The notes under the pieces were generated by a model. The model was given only the letters and a program-made list of their open reading frames with translations. It searched no databases and was not told where the DNA came from. Both the position numbers and the translations under genes were made by a program. Below are positions 16,273-24,818 of a stretch of 37,625 nucleotides of DNA, in pieces (the stretch's first letter is position 1; every line of letters starts with the position of its first letter). Source of the stretch: Oscillospiraceae bacterium. GTDB taxonomy: Bacteria; Bacillota; Clostridia; Oscillospirales; Oscillospiraceae. Location: contig JAAWUC010000007.1 in NCBI GenBank assembly GCA_022804995.1, positions 1 through 37,625 on the forward strand. Reading direction: 5' to 3'.

Positions 16273-17385
16273 ATGGATACAGGTGTGGGGACGGACTCCC
16301 TTCACAGCTGCGTCATCGTCATTCCGGCGCTGGACCCGGACGGGGTTCTGCCTGCCTATGTACAGGAGCTGCTGGACCGGGGCGCGGCGGCGGTGCTGGT
16401 GGTCAACGACGGCAGCGGGGCGGACAGCGCCCCGGTTTTTGCGGCGCTGTCGGACCTGAAGGGCTGTACGGTGCTGGCCCACGGGGAAAACCGGGGAAAG
16501 GGCCGGGCGCTGAAAACCGCCTTCGCCTACATAGCCGGGGCGGCCGGCTGGGAGGGTCTGGACGTGGTGACGGCGGACGCCGACGGCCAGCACCAGATTG
16601 CCGACGTGTGCGCCGTGGCCCGGGCCCTGGCACGGGGGGAGGGCGGCATTGTCATGGGCGTCCGGGATCTGACCCTGCCCGGCGTGCCCCCCAAGTCCAA
16701 GGCGGGCAACCGCCTGACCAGCTGGGCCTTCCACGCCCTCTATGGGGCGCGGCTCGCCGACACCCAGACGGGTCTGCGGGGCATTCCCCACAGCCTGCTG
16801 GACTGGTGCGGCGGCATCGCCGGGGAACGGTTCGAGTACGAGATGAATATGCTCATCCGGGCCGCCCGGGAGCGCGTCCCCATTCTCCAGGAGCCCATCG
16901 CCACCATCTACTACAACGGCAACGCCGGGACCCACCTCCACCCGATCCGGGACTCCTGGCGGGTGTTTGTCATCCTCGTCTCCGGATTGGGGTGGTACAC
17001 GGCGGCGGCGGTGCTGTCGGCGGTGACGGACGTGGCGGCCTTCGCCCTGTGTGACGGCGTGGTGTTTGCTCTCCTGCCGCCGCTGTGGCGCTACTGGTGG
17101 TCGGTGCTGCTGGCCCGGGCCCTGTCCTCGGCTCTCAACTACACCCTCAACCGGCGGTACGTCTTTGGCGCGAGGCCCCGGCGGCGGGCGCTGATCCGCT
17201 ACTACTGCCTGTGGGCCTGCCAGCTGGCGGCGTCCTATCTGCTGCTGCTCGTGCTCTCGGCCCTGCTGCCGGGGATCTATCCGGTGGTGAACAAGGCCAT
17301 GGGGGATATCATCCTGGCCATATGCAGCTACCAAATCCAGATGCACTGGGTCTTTCGGGAGGAGGCTGTCCATGAGGCGGGGTAG
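16273..17385 (+). CDS. GT2 glycosyltransferase fused to a GtrA membrane domain
   Basis: A 370-residue fusion. Residues ~10-230 are a dolichyl-phosphate-mannose-synthase-like GT2 domain: VIVIPAL, VVNDGSG (43-49), the DAD metal motif at 102-104, and DTQTGLRG (163-170). Residues ~231-365 are a GtrA domain with about four membrane helices and the NYTLNRRYVF signature. Likely makes an undecaprenyl-phosphate-sugar and presents or flips it for decoration of a surface glycan; the sugar is unknown. ATG at 16273 preferred (AGGAGG 8 nt upstream) over the in-frame TTG at 16267. Its end overlaps the next gene by 14 nt. Confidence 0.92.
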   Translation: MDTGVGTDSLHSCVIVIPALDPDGVLPAYVQELLDRGAAAVLVVNDGSGADSAPVFAALSDLKGCTVLAHGENRGKGRALKTAFAYIAGAAGWEGLDVVTADADGQHQIADVCAVARALARGEGGIVMGVRDLTLPGVPPKSKAGNRLTSWAFHALYGARLADTQTGLRGIPHSLLDWCGGIAGERFEYEMNMLIRAARERVPILQEPIATIYYNGNAGTHLHPIRDSWRVFVILVSGLGWYTAAAVLSAVTDVAAFALCDGVVFALLPPLWRYWWSVLLARALSSALNYTLNRRYVFGARPRRRALIRYYCLWACQLAASYLLLLVLSALLPGIYPVVNKAMGDIILAICSYQIQMHWVFREEAVHEAG

Positions 17386-18046
17386 GCTCTTTGCATTCAG
17401 CCGTTTTTTTGTGCGGCGGTACATTGGCCGCTGGCAGGCCGATGTGCCGGAGCGGCAGGGGCCCGCTGTGTACGTGTGCAGCCACACCAACCTGCTGGGG
17501 CCCCTGGCCGCGCTGTGCTGGCTCCCCTTTCCCGTCCGGCCCTGGGTGTACCATGTGTTTATGGAGAAGGGAAGCTGCCGGGCGCAGTACCGGGACTTCA
17601 CCTTTCCCAAGCGGTTTGGGATGCCGGACCCTCTGGCCAGCTTCTGCGCCTGGGCGTCGGCGGGGTATGTGAGCCGCCTGATGGCCTCCCTGGGGGGCAT
17701 TCCGGTCTACCGGGGGTCCCGGAGGATTATAGAGACCTTTCGGGAGACGATAGCGGCCCTCCAGGCGGGGGACCCGGTGCTGATTTTCCCGGACGTGGAC
17801 TACACCGACGAGGGAGCCGGCATCGGGGCGGTATACAACGGCTTCCTCAAGCTCGACCGGTTCTGGAGCAGGGTTTCCTCCGCCCCGCTGGACTTTGTGC
17901 CCCTGCGCCTGGAGACAGAGGAGAGACGGATTGTCGCCGGACCGGCGGTGCGCTTTGACCGCGCCGCGGACCGGCGGGAGGAGCTGGTCCGGGTGCGGGA
18001 GGCCCTGCGGCGGGAGATCAACCGCGCCAACCTTTCCGCGCCGTGA
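17372..18046 (+). CDS. Divergent PlsC-like acyltransferase
   Basis: A 224-residue protein resembling lysophospholipid acyltransferases in overall pattern: basic N-terminus, VCSHTNLLGP around 36-44, GGIPVYRGSRR, then LIFPDVDYTDEG. The HX4D motif is incomplete, His38 being followed five residues on by Gly43 instead of Asp, and the FPEGTR block is FPDVDY. It may acylate something other than lysophosphatidate or use a different catalytic arrangement. It overlaps the GT2-GtrA gene by 14 nt and is likely co-translated with it, suggesting a role in a glycolipid. GGAGGAGG precedes the ATG. Confidence 0.75.
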   Translation: MRRGRLFAFSRFFVRRYIGRWQADVPERQGPAVYVCSHTNLLGPLAALCWLPFPVRPWVYHVFMEKGSCRAQYRDFTFPKRFGMPDPLASFCAWASAGYVSRLMASLGGIPVYRGSRRIIETFRETIAALQAGDPVLIFPDVDYTDEGAGIGAVYNGFLKLDRFWSRVSSAPLDFVPLRLETEERRIVAGPAVRFDRAADRREELVRVREALRREINRANLSAP

Positions 18047-18047
18047 G

Positions 18048-18081
18048 AAAGCCGCTTCGGATTTTTGTCCGGAGCGGCTTT
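18048..18081 (+). terminator. Terminator-like hairpin after the acyltransferase
   Basis: A 14-bp stem (18048-18061 with 18068-18081, one G-T pair), 6-nt loop, directly after the stop codon. The 3' arm ends in TTT followed by CCC, so the T-tract is weak. Confidence 0.55.
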
Positions 18082-18148
18082 CCCTCGCTGGAGGCAGTGG
18101 ATACTATGAGAATCACGACAAAGCGAAATGGCGTCAGGCGGCGCGGCG

Positions 18149-18373
18149 CTACCGGGTCATATACCGCAGCAGGCGGGACAGGTCGCCGCTGGAAGAGACG
18201 GTCAGCTCCAGCTGGGGGATGCCTCTCCCGGGAACCGTCAGGCCGCAGATCAGATTTCCAATGTCTTGGTTGTGCCGCAGGCCCATGCCGCAGCAGAGAA
18301 CAGGGCCCTCACAGGTGTCGAGCAGGTTGAAGAGCTTCCGGGGCTGCTGAATATCCACCAGTTTCACGTTCAT
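18149..18373 (-). CDS. Small protein of unknown function (74 aa)
   Basis: A 74-residue minus-strand ORF I do not recognise. It starts MNVKLVDIQQPRKLF and contains three Cys (LDTCEGPVLCCG and NLICG) and ends GDLSRLLRYM; no signal peptide or membrane helix. The beta-alpha alternation with a final GDLSRLLRYM helix faintly recalls small HPr-like folds, a guess only. Evidence that it is real: a near-ideal sigma-A promoter (18407-18435) upstream and an isolated position between two convergent or divergent genes. The ribosome site is modest (AAAGGA about 14 nt upstream). It is divergent from the AraC regulator and their promoters overlap, so co-regulation is likely. Confidence 0.6.
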   Translation of the reverse strand: MNVKLVDIQQPRKLFNLLDTCEGPVLCCGMGLRHNQDIGNLICGLTVPGRGIPQLELTVSSSGDLSRLLRYMTR

Positions 18374-18406
18374 GGTCCGATACCGTCCTTTCTTTTGGAT
18401 GGTCTT

Positions 18407-18435
18407 AGTATACCGGCATCTCCTCCTTGACGCAA
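18407..18435 (-). promoter_or_regulatory. Promoter of the 74-aa gene
   Basis: TTGCGT (18435-18430), 17 nt, TATACT (18412-18407). Its -35 shares bases with the -35 of the opposite promoter. Confidence 0.7.
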
Positions 18436-18455
18436 GCAGAGAAACGCCCTATACT
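18427..18455 (+). promoter_or_regulatory. Promoter of the AraC regulator
   Basis: TTGACG (18427-18432), 17 nt, TATACT (18450-18455). This is close to consensus. The -35 hexamers of the two divergent promoters overlap at 18430-18432, so only one polymerase can bind at a time. Confidence 0.8.
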
Positions 18456-18486
18456 ATAAGAAAAGCGACGAAAGGGGAGGCGGACT

Positions 18487-19398
18487 ATGATACCGGGACA
18501 GATTCGGGATTTGCAGCTCTCGGAGGACTGCCGGCAGCTGGATCTGGACAGCTCTCTGCTGTTCCCCTGCTCCTGCTACAACGTGGACGTCCAGCTGAAC
18601 GTGGCTCAGGAGGTGCCCTGGCACTGGCATGAGGAGGCGGAGGCCATCGCTGTTGTCCAGGGACGGGTCCGGCTCCAGGCCGGCGGGGACGCCTGGCTTC
18701 TGGAGGAGGGAGAGGGGATATTTCTCAACAGCAACACCCTCCACAGCGCCCGGCTGGTGGACGGCGGCGCGTGCCGGCTCCACTCGCTGGTATTCTCCGC
18801 CGATCTCCTGGCGGGCGTACCGGGCAGCGTGTTTGAGCAGCGCTACCTCCGTCCCCTGCTGCGATCCCCCACCCGGGCGCTGGCCCTCCGCCGGGACACC
18901 GGCTGGCAGCGGGAGGCGGTGGGGGCAATCGAGGGGGCCTACAGCGCCTTCGCGGCGGAGGCGTTCGGCTGGGAGCTGCTGGTCCGGGGGGAGCTGGGGC
19001 GGCTGTGGCTCCTGGCCGCGTCCCACGCCGCGCCCGCCGGACCGGCCCTGGAGGAGAACAGCGACACCCACCGGCTCAAGGAGATGCTGCGCTATCTCCA
19101 CGAAAATTTCGACCGCCGCGTTTTGCTGAAGGAGGTGGCTGCGGCGGCGAGCATCGGCAAGCGGGAGTGCCTGCGGTGCTTCCGGCGAACCATCGGCGTG
19201 GCCCCGATGCAGTACCTGCTGAAGTTCCGAGTGCGTCAGGCGTCCCGGCTCCTGGCGGAGACGGATCTCCCCATTACGGAGGTGGGCAGCCGCTGCGGCT
19301 TTGAGAGCCCCAGCTATTTTACCCTGACCTTCCGCCGCCTGACCGGACAGACGCCCCGGGACTACCGCCGGTACTTTACCGGCTCCGAAAGCCGGTAA
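18487..19398 (+). CDS. AraC-family transcriptional regulator
   Basis: A 303-residue regulator. The N-terminal cupin-like sensing domain (~25-180) shows PWHWHEEAEAIAVVQGRV and GIFLNSNTLHSA; the C-terminal domain (~195-298) has two helix-turn-helices ending with the family signature CGFESPSYFTLTFRRLTGQTP. The His-rich cupin suggests a sugar or similar small ligand; ligand unknown. GGGGAGG lies about 8 nt upstream of the ATG. It is convergent with the permease (6 nt between stops) and divergent from the 74-aa gene, which is its most likely target besides itself. Confidence 0.92.
   Translation: MIPGQIRDLQLSEDCRQLDLDSSLLFPCSCYNVDVQLNVAQEVPWHWHEEAEAIAVVQGRVRLQAGGDAWLLEEGEGIFLNSNTLHSARLVDGGACRLHSLVFSADLLAGVPGSVFEQRYLRPLLRSPTRALALRRDTGWQREAVGAIEGAYSAFAAEAFGWELLVRGELGRLWLLAASHAAPAGPALEENSDTHRLKEMLRYLHENFDRRVLLKEVAAAASIGKRECLRCFRRTIGVAPMQYLLKFRVRQASRLLAETDLPITEVGSRCGFESPSYFTLTFRRLTGQTPRDYRRYFTGSESR
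19376..19398. terminator. Hairpin at the araC/permease convergence
   Basis: A 9-bp perfect stem (19376-19384 with 19390-19398), 5-nt loop, inside the last codons and stop of the AraC gene. No T-run on either strand; possibly a weak shared end. Confidence 0.3.
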
Positions 19399-19404
19399 GG
19401 GAGG

Positions 19405-20808
19405 TCACTTCGCCGCGGCCTCGTTCTCCAGGTCCGCCTGCTCCTTGGGGATCGCCAGATTGAGGATGATAGCCAGGATAGCCGCCGGAACAATGCCGGA
19501 CCCGCCGAAGATGAGCTGTACCGCCTCCGGCAGGCCGGACAGGGCGTTAGCGGTGGCCCCCAGGCCGTAGCCTAGGCCCATGGAGATGGATACGATGGTG
19601 ACAACCCGGTTGGTGATGCCGAACTTGGTCAGCAGCTTGATGCCGGACACGGCGATGGAGGCGAACATCATAACGGCCGCGCCCCCCAGCACGCTCTGGG
19701 GCATGATGGAGATGACGGAGGCCAGCTTGGGGCTCAGCCCCGCCAGCACCAGGAACACCGCCCCGCAGGTGAGGGCCATGCGGTTGACCACCTTGGTCAT
19801 GGTCACAAGCCCCACGTTCTGGGAGAAGGAGGTGGTGGGCAGGGAGGAGAAGAGGGCGGAGATAACGGAGCCCACCCCGTCGCAGACCACGCCGCCGGAG
19901 AGCTCCTTGGCGGTGGCCTCCCGGCCCATGCCGCCCTCGATGCACCCGGAGATGTCGCCGATGGTCTCCACAGCGGTGACCAGGAACATGATGAGGATGG
20001 AGAGCACGGCGTGGAGGTCAAAGGAGGGCTTTACCGGCAGGACCCGGGGCACGGAGAACCAGGCCGCCTCCCCCACCTTGGACCAGTTGACGTACCAGGC
20101 GGCGTTGGCGCCGCTCTCCAGGGTGTGGGGCAGTGCAAGGCCCATGACGGAGGCGGCGATGTATCCAGCAATGATTCCGCAGAGGATACAGGAGGTGGAG
20201 GTAATCCCTTTTGTAAAGTGCTTGAGGGCCACGATGACCACCAGTACCAGCAGGCCCAGCAGCAGATTGGGCAGCGCGCCGAAGTCCTCCGCGCCGCTGC
20301 CCCCGGCGAAGGAGTTGACCCCCACGCCGATGAGGCTCAGTCCGATGGCCAGCACCACTGTGCCGGTGACCACCGGCGGGAAGAATTTCCGCAGGGGCTT
20401 GATGAAGAATCCGAGCACCGCCTCGCAGGCGCCGCCGATCATGGCCGCGCCGACGATGGCGCTGTAGGCCGCGACACCGCCGCCCATGCTGGCGGCAACG
20501 CCCTTCATCACCCCCAGGAAGCCGGAGCTGGTGCCCATGATGACGGGGACCTGTCCGCCGATGGGACCGATGGACCAGAGCTGGATAAGGGTGATGACGC
20601 CCGCCGCCAGCATGGCGTTCTGGAGCAGGGTGACGTACAGGGCGGGCTCGCTGGCGGTGATGCCGCAGATGCCGCAGATGATCATCAGCGGCGTCAGGTT
20701 TCCGACAAACATAGCCAGCACATGCTGGAGCCCCAGGGGGATGGCCTGCTGGAGAGGGATTGCGCCTTTGAACTCGTAGGGGCTGGAGTAGGTGATGTCC
20801 TTCTTCAT
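19405..20808 (-). CDS. NCS2-family uracil/xanthine permease
   Basis: A 467-residue nucleobase:cation symporter of the NCS2 (NAT) family with about 12-14 membrane helices. Visible marks: LGLQHVLAMFVGNLTPL near the N-terminus, the GxxxxxxGMGREATAKELSGG region, and the NAT signature SQNVGLVTMTKVV. Relatives carry uracil or xanthine/urate; a FVGNLTPLMI start is usual for the xanthine/uric-acid side, but the substrate is not certain. Start at 20808 has AGGAGG 7 nt upstream; the open frame continues to 20868 without support. No purine riboswitch is visible in the leader, and no purine-degradation genes adjoin. Confidence 0.92.
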   Translation of the reverse strand: MKKDITYSSPYEFKGAIPLQQAIPLGLQHVLAMFVGNLTPLMIICGICGITASEPALYVTLLQNAMLAAGVITLIQLWSIGPIGGQVPVIMGTSSGFLGVMKGVAASMGGGVAAYSAIVGAAMIGGACEAVLGFFIKPLRKFFPPVVTGTVVLAIGLSLIGVGVNSFAGGSGAEDFGALPNLLLGLLVLVVIVALKHFTKGITSTSCILCGIIAGYIAASVMGLALPHTLESGANAAWYVNWSKVGEAAWFSVPRVLPVKPSFDLHAVLSILIMFLVTAVETIGDISGCIEGGMGREATAKELSGGVVCDGVGSVISALFSSLPTTSFSQNVGLVTMTKVVNRMALTCGAVFLVLAGLSPKLASVISIMPQSVLGGAAVMMFASIAVSGIKLLTKFGITNRVVTIVSISMGLGYGLGATANALSGLPEAVQLIFGGSGIVPAAILAIILNLAIPKEQADLENEAAAK

Positions 20809-20831
20809 GATGTTTCCTCCTGAATGATACT

Positions 20832-20872
20832 CCGCCGCCCCGGCGGCGGGGGACACATGCCAATCCATTATA
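20832..20872 (-). promoter_or_regulatory. Promoter and leader hairpin of the permease
   Basis: An extended -10, TGTTATAAT (TATAAT at 20872-20867), with a weak TGGTTT -35 about 17 nt upstream. The leader has a GC hairpin (20832-20839 with 20842-20849). Confidence 0.6.
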
Positions 20873-21122
20873 ACAGAGGGGACTTGTAAAAACCATTCAT
20901 GTTTCCGCTAATTCTTACTAAAAAATTTATGCACTTTGCACGACGCCGCTTCGCGCTGTTGAAAAAGTATTCAGCATACAGTGCATAAAAATCGGACTGT
21001 ATAAGCATACGCTCCGCCGGACAGCTGCCGGAAGAAGAGAAAAGCAGGGCGTCTTACCAGAAAATTCAGATAATATGCACAAGGAACCACCGGAGATTCC
21101 GGTGAAATTTAGAGAAAGCTCG
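20873..21122. other. Intergenic region between permease and argG promoters
   Basis: No gene is supported. It contains an ARG-box-like site (20960-20973), copies of TGCATAAA on minus (20933-20926) and plus (20982-20989), an inverted repeat ATACAGT/ACTGTAT (20976-20982, 20996-21002) and a 7-bp hairpin (21088-21104). Confidence 0.5.
20960..20973 (+). promoter_or_regulatory. ARG-box-like site, upstream
   Basis: TGAAAAAGTATTCA matches the ArgR consensus TGAATWWWWATTCA at 12 of 14 positions. It lies about 185 bp upstream of the argG -10 and could help a looped repression complex, or act on the permease. Confidence 0.45.
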
Positions 21123-21160
21123 TATTGCATAAAAACACGCTTTGATATAATATATATTCA
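21123..21160 (+). promoter_or_regulatory. argG promoter with overlapping ARG-box-like site
   Basis: TATAAT at 21146-21151 with TATTGC (21123-21128, 17-nt spacer) or TTGCAT (21125-21130, 15 nt) as -35. ATAATATATATTCA (21147-21160) matches the ARG-box consensus at 12 of 14 positions and overlaps the -10; TGCATAAAAACA (21126-21137) overlaps the -35 and resembles an AhrC half-site. Repression by arginine-loaded ArgR is the inference. Confidence 0.6.
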
Positions 21161-21200
21161 CAATTCCAAAACAACTTTTTCCATATGGAGGGTTTCCGCT

Positions 21201-22421
21201 ATGAGCAAGAAAGAAATTAAGAAAATTGTACTGGCCTACTCCGGCGGTCTGGATACATCTATTATTATCCCCTGGCTGAAGGAGAACTACAACAATCCGG
21301 AGATCATCGCCGTGGCCGCCGACGTGGGCCAGGGCGATGAGCTGGAGGGCCTGGAGGAGAAGGCCATCAAGACCGGCGCGTCCAAGCTGTACATTGAGAA
21401 CCTGGTGGACGAGATGGTGGACGACGTCATCGTCCCCTCCATGATGATGGGGGCCAAGTACGAGGACTACCTGCTGGGCACGGCCTTCGCCCGCCCCATT
21501 ATCGGCAAGCGCCTGGTGGAGATCGCCAAGAAGGAGGGCGCCGACGCCATTGCCCACGGCTGCACCGGCAAGGGCAACGACCAGGTCCGTTTTGAGCTGG
21601 CGATCAAGCGCTTCGCCCCCGAGATGACCATCATCGCCCCCTGGCGGGAGTGGGACATCAAGGGCCGGGACGAGGAGATTGACTACGCGGAGGCCCACAA
21701 CGTGCCCCTGAAGATCAGCCGCGAGACCAACTACTCCAAGGACAAGAACCTTTGGCACCTGAGCCATGAGGGCCTGGACCTGGAGGACCCCGCCAACGAG
21801 CCCAAGTATGACCACCCCGGCTTCCTGGAGATGGGCGTCTCCCCGGCCATGGCCCCCGACGAGCCCGCCTATGTGACCCTGGATTTCGTCAAGGGCGTGC
21901 CCGTGGCCATCGACGGCGAGAAGATGAAGGCCAGCGATATCATCCGCAAGCTCAACAAGCTGGGCGGCGAGAACGGCATCGGCCTGCTGGACATCGTGGA
22001 GAACCGGCTGGTGGGCATGAAGGACCGGGGCGTCTATGAGACGCCGGGCGGCACCATCCTCTACCGGGCCCACGAGGTGCTGGAGATGATTACCCTGGAC
22101 AAGGACACCAAGCACATGAAGAGCAAGCTGGCGGTGGACTTCGCCGACCTGGTCTACAACGGCAAGTGGTTTACCACCGTCCGGGAGTGCCTTCAGGCCT
22201 TCGCCGTCAAGACCCAGGAGCACGTCACCGGACAGGTGAAGCTCAAGCTCTACAAGGGCAATATCATCACCGCCTCCGTGACCAGCCCCGAGAGCCTGTA
22301 CTCCGAGAAGCTGGTGACCTTTGAGGAGAGCGACTACAACCAGAACGACGCCACGGGCTTTATCAATCTCTGGGGCCTGCCCGACACGGTGCAGGCGCTG
22401 CGGGAGCAGGGAAAGCTCTAA
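21201..22421 (+). CDS. argG: Argininosuccinate synthase
   Basis: Joins citrulline and aspartate, using ATP, to argininosuccinate in the cytoplasm. The 406-residue length is typical. The N-terminal ATP pyrophosphatase P-loop is [10 protein letters not shown] (residues ~12-21), followed by the [15 protein letters not shown] block. The open frame begins at 21075, but the ATG at 21201 fits the family start and has TGGAGGG about 8 nt upstream. First gene of the arg cluster. Confidence 0.98.
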   Translation: MSKKEIKKIVLAYSGGLDTSIIIPWLKENYNNPEIIAVAADVGQGDELEGLEEKAIKTGASKLYIENLVDEMVDDVIVPSMMMGAKYEDYLLGTAFARPIIGKRLVEIAKKEGADAIAHGCTGKGNDQVRFELAIKRFAPEMTIIAPWREWDIKGRDEEIDYAEAHNVPLKISRETNYSKDKNLWHLSHEGLDLEDPANEPKYDHPGFLEMGVSPAMAPDEPAYVTLDFVKGVPVAIDGEKMKASDIIRKLNKLGGENGIGLLDIVENRLVGMKDRGVYETPGGTILYRAHEVLEMITLDKDTKHMKSKLAVDFADLVYNGKWFTTVRECLQAFAVKTQEHVTGQVKLKLYKGNIITASVTSPESLYSEKLVTFEESDYNQNDATGFINLWGLPDTVQALREQGKL

Positions 22422-22426
22422 TATGT

Positions 22427-22460
22427 ACCGGGGGCTCTGCCCCCGGTTCCCATTCTTTTT
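22427..22460 (+). terminator. Hairpin with T-run between argG and argH
   Basis: A perfect 9-bp stem (22427-22435 with 22439-22447), 3-nt loop, then T-rich sequence with five T at 22456-22460. The T-run starts several bases after the stem, so it probably allows partial read-through and lowers expression of the downstream genes relative to argG. Confidence 0.5.
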
Positions 22461-22484
22461 CAATTACAGACGAGAGGTATCGCT

Positions 22485-23870
22485 ATGAAACTTTGGGGCG
22501 GACGGTTCCGCAAGGAGACAGACAGCTTAGTCAACGACTTCAACTCCTCCATCCAGTTCGACTGCCGGCTCTACCGGGAGGACATCGAGGGCTCCATCGC
22601 CCACGCCCGGATGCTGGCGGACTGCGGCATCATCTCCCGGGAGGACCAGGAGAGCATCAAGGCCGGGCTGGAGGGCATCCTGGCCGATATTGAGGCGGAG
22701 AACATTGCGTTCACCGCCGACAACGAGGATATCCACATGAATGTGGAGGCCCTGTTGACCGAGCGCATCGGCGACGCCGGCAAGCGCCTCCACACCGCCA
22801 GGAGCCGGAATGACCAGGTGGCCGTGGACCTGCGGCTGTACCTGCGGCGGGAGCTCGGGGAGGTGGCCGGGCAGGTCCTGGACCTCCAGCAGGCGATTCT
22901 GGACCAGGCGAAGCAGCACCAGAGCACGGTCATGCCGGGCTATACCCACCTCCAGCGGGCACAGCCCATCTCCTTCGCCCAGCACCTGCTGGCCTACGGC
23001 GAGCAGCTCAAGCGGGACGTGACCCGTCTGGAGGACTGCAAGAAGCGGATGAATATTTGCCCCCTGGGCAGCGGGGCCCTGGCGGGGACCACCTACCCCA
23101 TTGACCGGTGGGAGACGGCAGAGCTGCTGGGCTTCGACGCGCCGTGCTCTAACAGCCTGGACGGCGTGTCCGACCGGGACTACGCCCTGGAGCTTCTCGG
23201 GGACCTCTCTATTTTAATGATGCACCTGAGCCGCTTCGCCGAGGAGGTCATCCTCTGGTGCAGCTGGGAGTTCAAGTTCATCGAGCTGGACGACGCCTAC
23301 TCCACCGGCTCCTCCATCATGCCCCAAAAGAAAAACCCCGACGTGGCCGAGCTGGTCCGGGGCAAGACGGGAAGGGTCTACGGGGACCTCATGGGCCTGC
23401 TGACCGCCATGAAGGGCCTGCCCCTGGCCTACAACAAGGATATGCAGGAGGACAAGGAGCCGGTGTTCGACGCGATTGACACGGTGAAGATGTGCCTGCC
23501 GGTGTTTACGGGGATGATTGCCACCATGAAGGTGCTGCCGGCCAATATGCGCCGGGCCGCCGGCGGCGGGTTCATCAATGCTACCGACTGCGCCGACTAC
23601 CTGACCCGGAAGGGGATGCCCTTCCGGGACGCCTACACCGCCGTGGGCAATTTGGTCTACTATTGCACGGAAAACGGTAAGCTCCTGGAGGAGCTGAGCC
23701 TGGAGGAGCTGCAAAATATTTCCCCCCTGTTCGGGGAGGACGTGTACGAAGCCCTGCGCCTGGAGGCCTGCATGGGCCAGCGCCGGAGCTGGGGCGGCCC
23801 CGCCGTGGAGGAGACCTCCCGGCAGATTGAGGAGCTGACAGCCTTTATAAAGGAGCACCGCCATGAGTAA
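22485..23870 (+). CDS. argH: Argininosuccinate lyase
   Basis: Splits argininosuccinate to arginine and fumarate. The 461 residues are typical for this fumarase/aspartase-superfamily tetramer. Marks: KLWGGRF start, [16 protein letters not shown], and the superfamily signature [11 protein letters not shown] (275-285) with the catalytic serine loop. GAGAGG lies about 8 nt upstream of the ATG. It overlaps argC by 8 nt. Confidence 0.98.
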   Translation: MKLWGGRFRKETDSLVNDFNSSIQFDCRLYREDIEGSIAHARMLADCGIISREDQESIKAGLEGILADIEAENIAFTADNEDIHMNVEALLTERIGDAGKRLHTARSRNDQVAVDLRLYLRRELGEVAGQVLDLQQAILDQAKQHQSTVMPGYTHLQRAQPISFAQHLLAYGEQLKRDVTRLEDCKKRMNICPLGSGALAGTTYPIDRWETAELLGFDAPCSNSLDGVSDRDYALELLGDLSILMMHLSRFAEEVILWCSWEFKFIELDDAYSTGSSIMPQKKNPDVAELVRGKTGRVYGDLMGLLTAMKGLPLAYNKDMQEDKEPVFDAIDTVKMCLPVFTGMIATMKVLPANMRRAAGGGFINATDCADYLTRKGMPFRDAYTAVGNLVYYCTENGKLLEELSLEELQNISPLFGEDVYEALRLEACMGQRRSWGGPAVEETSRQIEELTAFIKEHRHE

Positions 23871-24807
23871 GCCAATCGTATATATTGACGGCAAGGAGGG
23901 CACCACCGGCCTCCAGATTTATGACCGTCTGGCGGGGCGGGAGGACATTGAGCTCCTGCTCATAGACGAGGACAAGCGGAAGGACCCAGCCGAGCGGAAA
24001 AAGCTGATGAACGCGGCGGAGCTGGTGTTTCTCTGCCTGCCGGACGCCGCCGCCGTGGAGGCCGTGGAGCTGGTGGAGAACCCCGATACCCGCATTATTG
24101 ACGCCTCCACCGCCCACCGGACGGTCCCGGGCTGGGTCTACGGCTTCCCGGAGCTGGGGAGGGAGCAGCGGGAGAGCATCCGGACCGCCAGGCGGGTTGC
24201 CAACCCCGGGTGCTACGCCACGGGCTTCATCTCCCTGATTGCGCCCCTGGTAAAAACCGGCCTGCTGTCCCCGGACGCGCCCCTGACCTGCCACGCGCTC
24301 TCCGGCTACACCGGCGGCGGGAAGAAGGCCATTGCCCAGTACGAGGCGGCGGAGCGGGAGGCGGAGCTGGCGAGCCCCCGGCACTACGCCGTGACCCTGG
24401 CCCACAAGCACATCCCGGAGATGATGCGGGTCTGCGGCCTGGAGCGCAAGCCTATTTTCATGCCCGTGATCTGCGATTTTCCCCAGGGCATGGTGGTGAC
24501 GGCGCCGCTGTACCTGGATATGCTTAAGGGAGAGCAGTCCCTGGACAGCCTGCGGGCGTTCTACCAGGATTTCTATGCCGGTGAGCGGTTCGTGACGGTG
24601 CGCCCGGACGACGCGCCCAAGTGCGGCTTTATCGGGTCCAACAACCTGGCGGGAACCAACGACCTGCAGATTTTCGTCTGCGGCAACGACGAACAGGTCA
24701 TGCTGGCCTCCCGTCTGGACAACCTGGGCAAGGGCGCGTCCGGCGCGGCGGTACAGAATATGAATATCATGCTCGGCTTCGACGAGGCAGCCGGGCTGGC
24801 CAAATAG
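23863..24807 (+). CDS. argC: N-acetyl-gamma-glutamyl-phosphate reductase, type 2
   Basis: NADPH-dependent reduction of N-acetylglutamyl-phosphate to the semialdehyde. At 314 residues and beginning [18 protein letters not shown], this is the short (type 2) form rather than the ~345-residue Bacillus form. The catalytic cysteine is Cys117 in NPGCYATG, and the SGYTGGGKK block is present. It is translationally coupled to argH through an 8-nt overlap. Confidence 0.96.
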   Translation: MSKPIVYIDGKEGTTGLQIYDRLAGREDIELLLIDEDKRKDPAERKKLMNAAELVFLCLPDAAAVEAVELVENPDTRIIDASTAHRTVPGWVYGFPELGREQRESIRTARRVANPGCYATGFISLIAPLVKTGLLSPDAPLTCHALSGYTGGGKKAIAQYEAAEREAELASPRHYAVTLAHKHIPEMMRVCGLERKPIFMPVICDFPQGMVVTAPLYLDMLKGEQSLDSLRAFYQDFYAGERFVTVRPDDAPKCGFIGSNNLAGTNDLQIFVCGNDEQVMLASRLDNLGKGASGAAVQNMNIMLGFDEAAGLAK

Positions 24808-24818
24808 GAGAAGCGGAT

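Noticed and set aside
20809-20930. Purine riboswitch before the nucleobase permease
   Set aside because: The leader is only about 60 nt with a single GC hairpin; the conserved purine aptamer core is not present.
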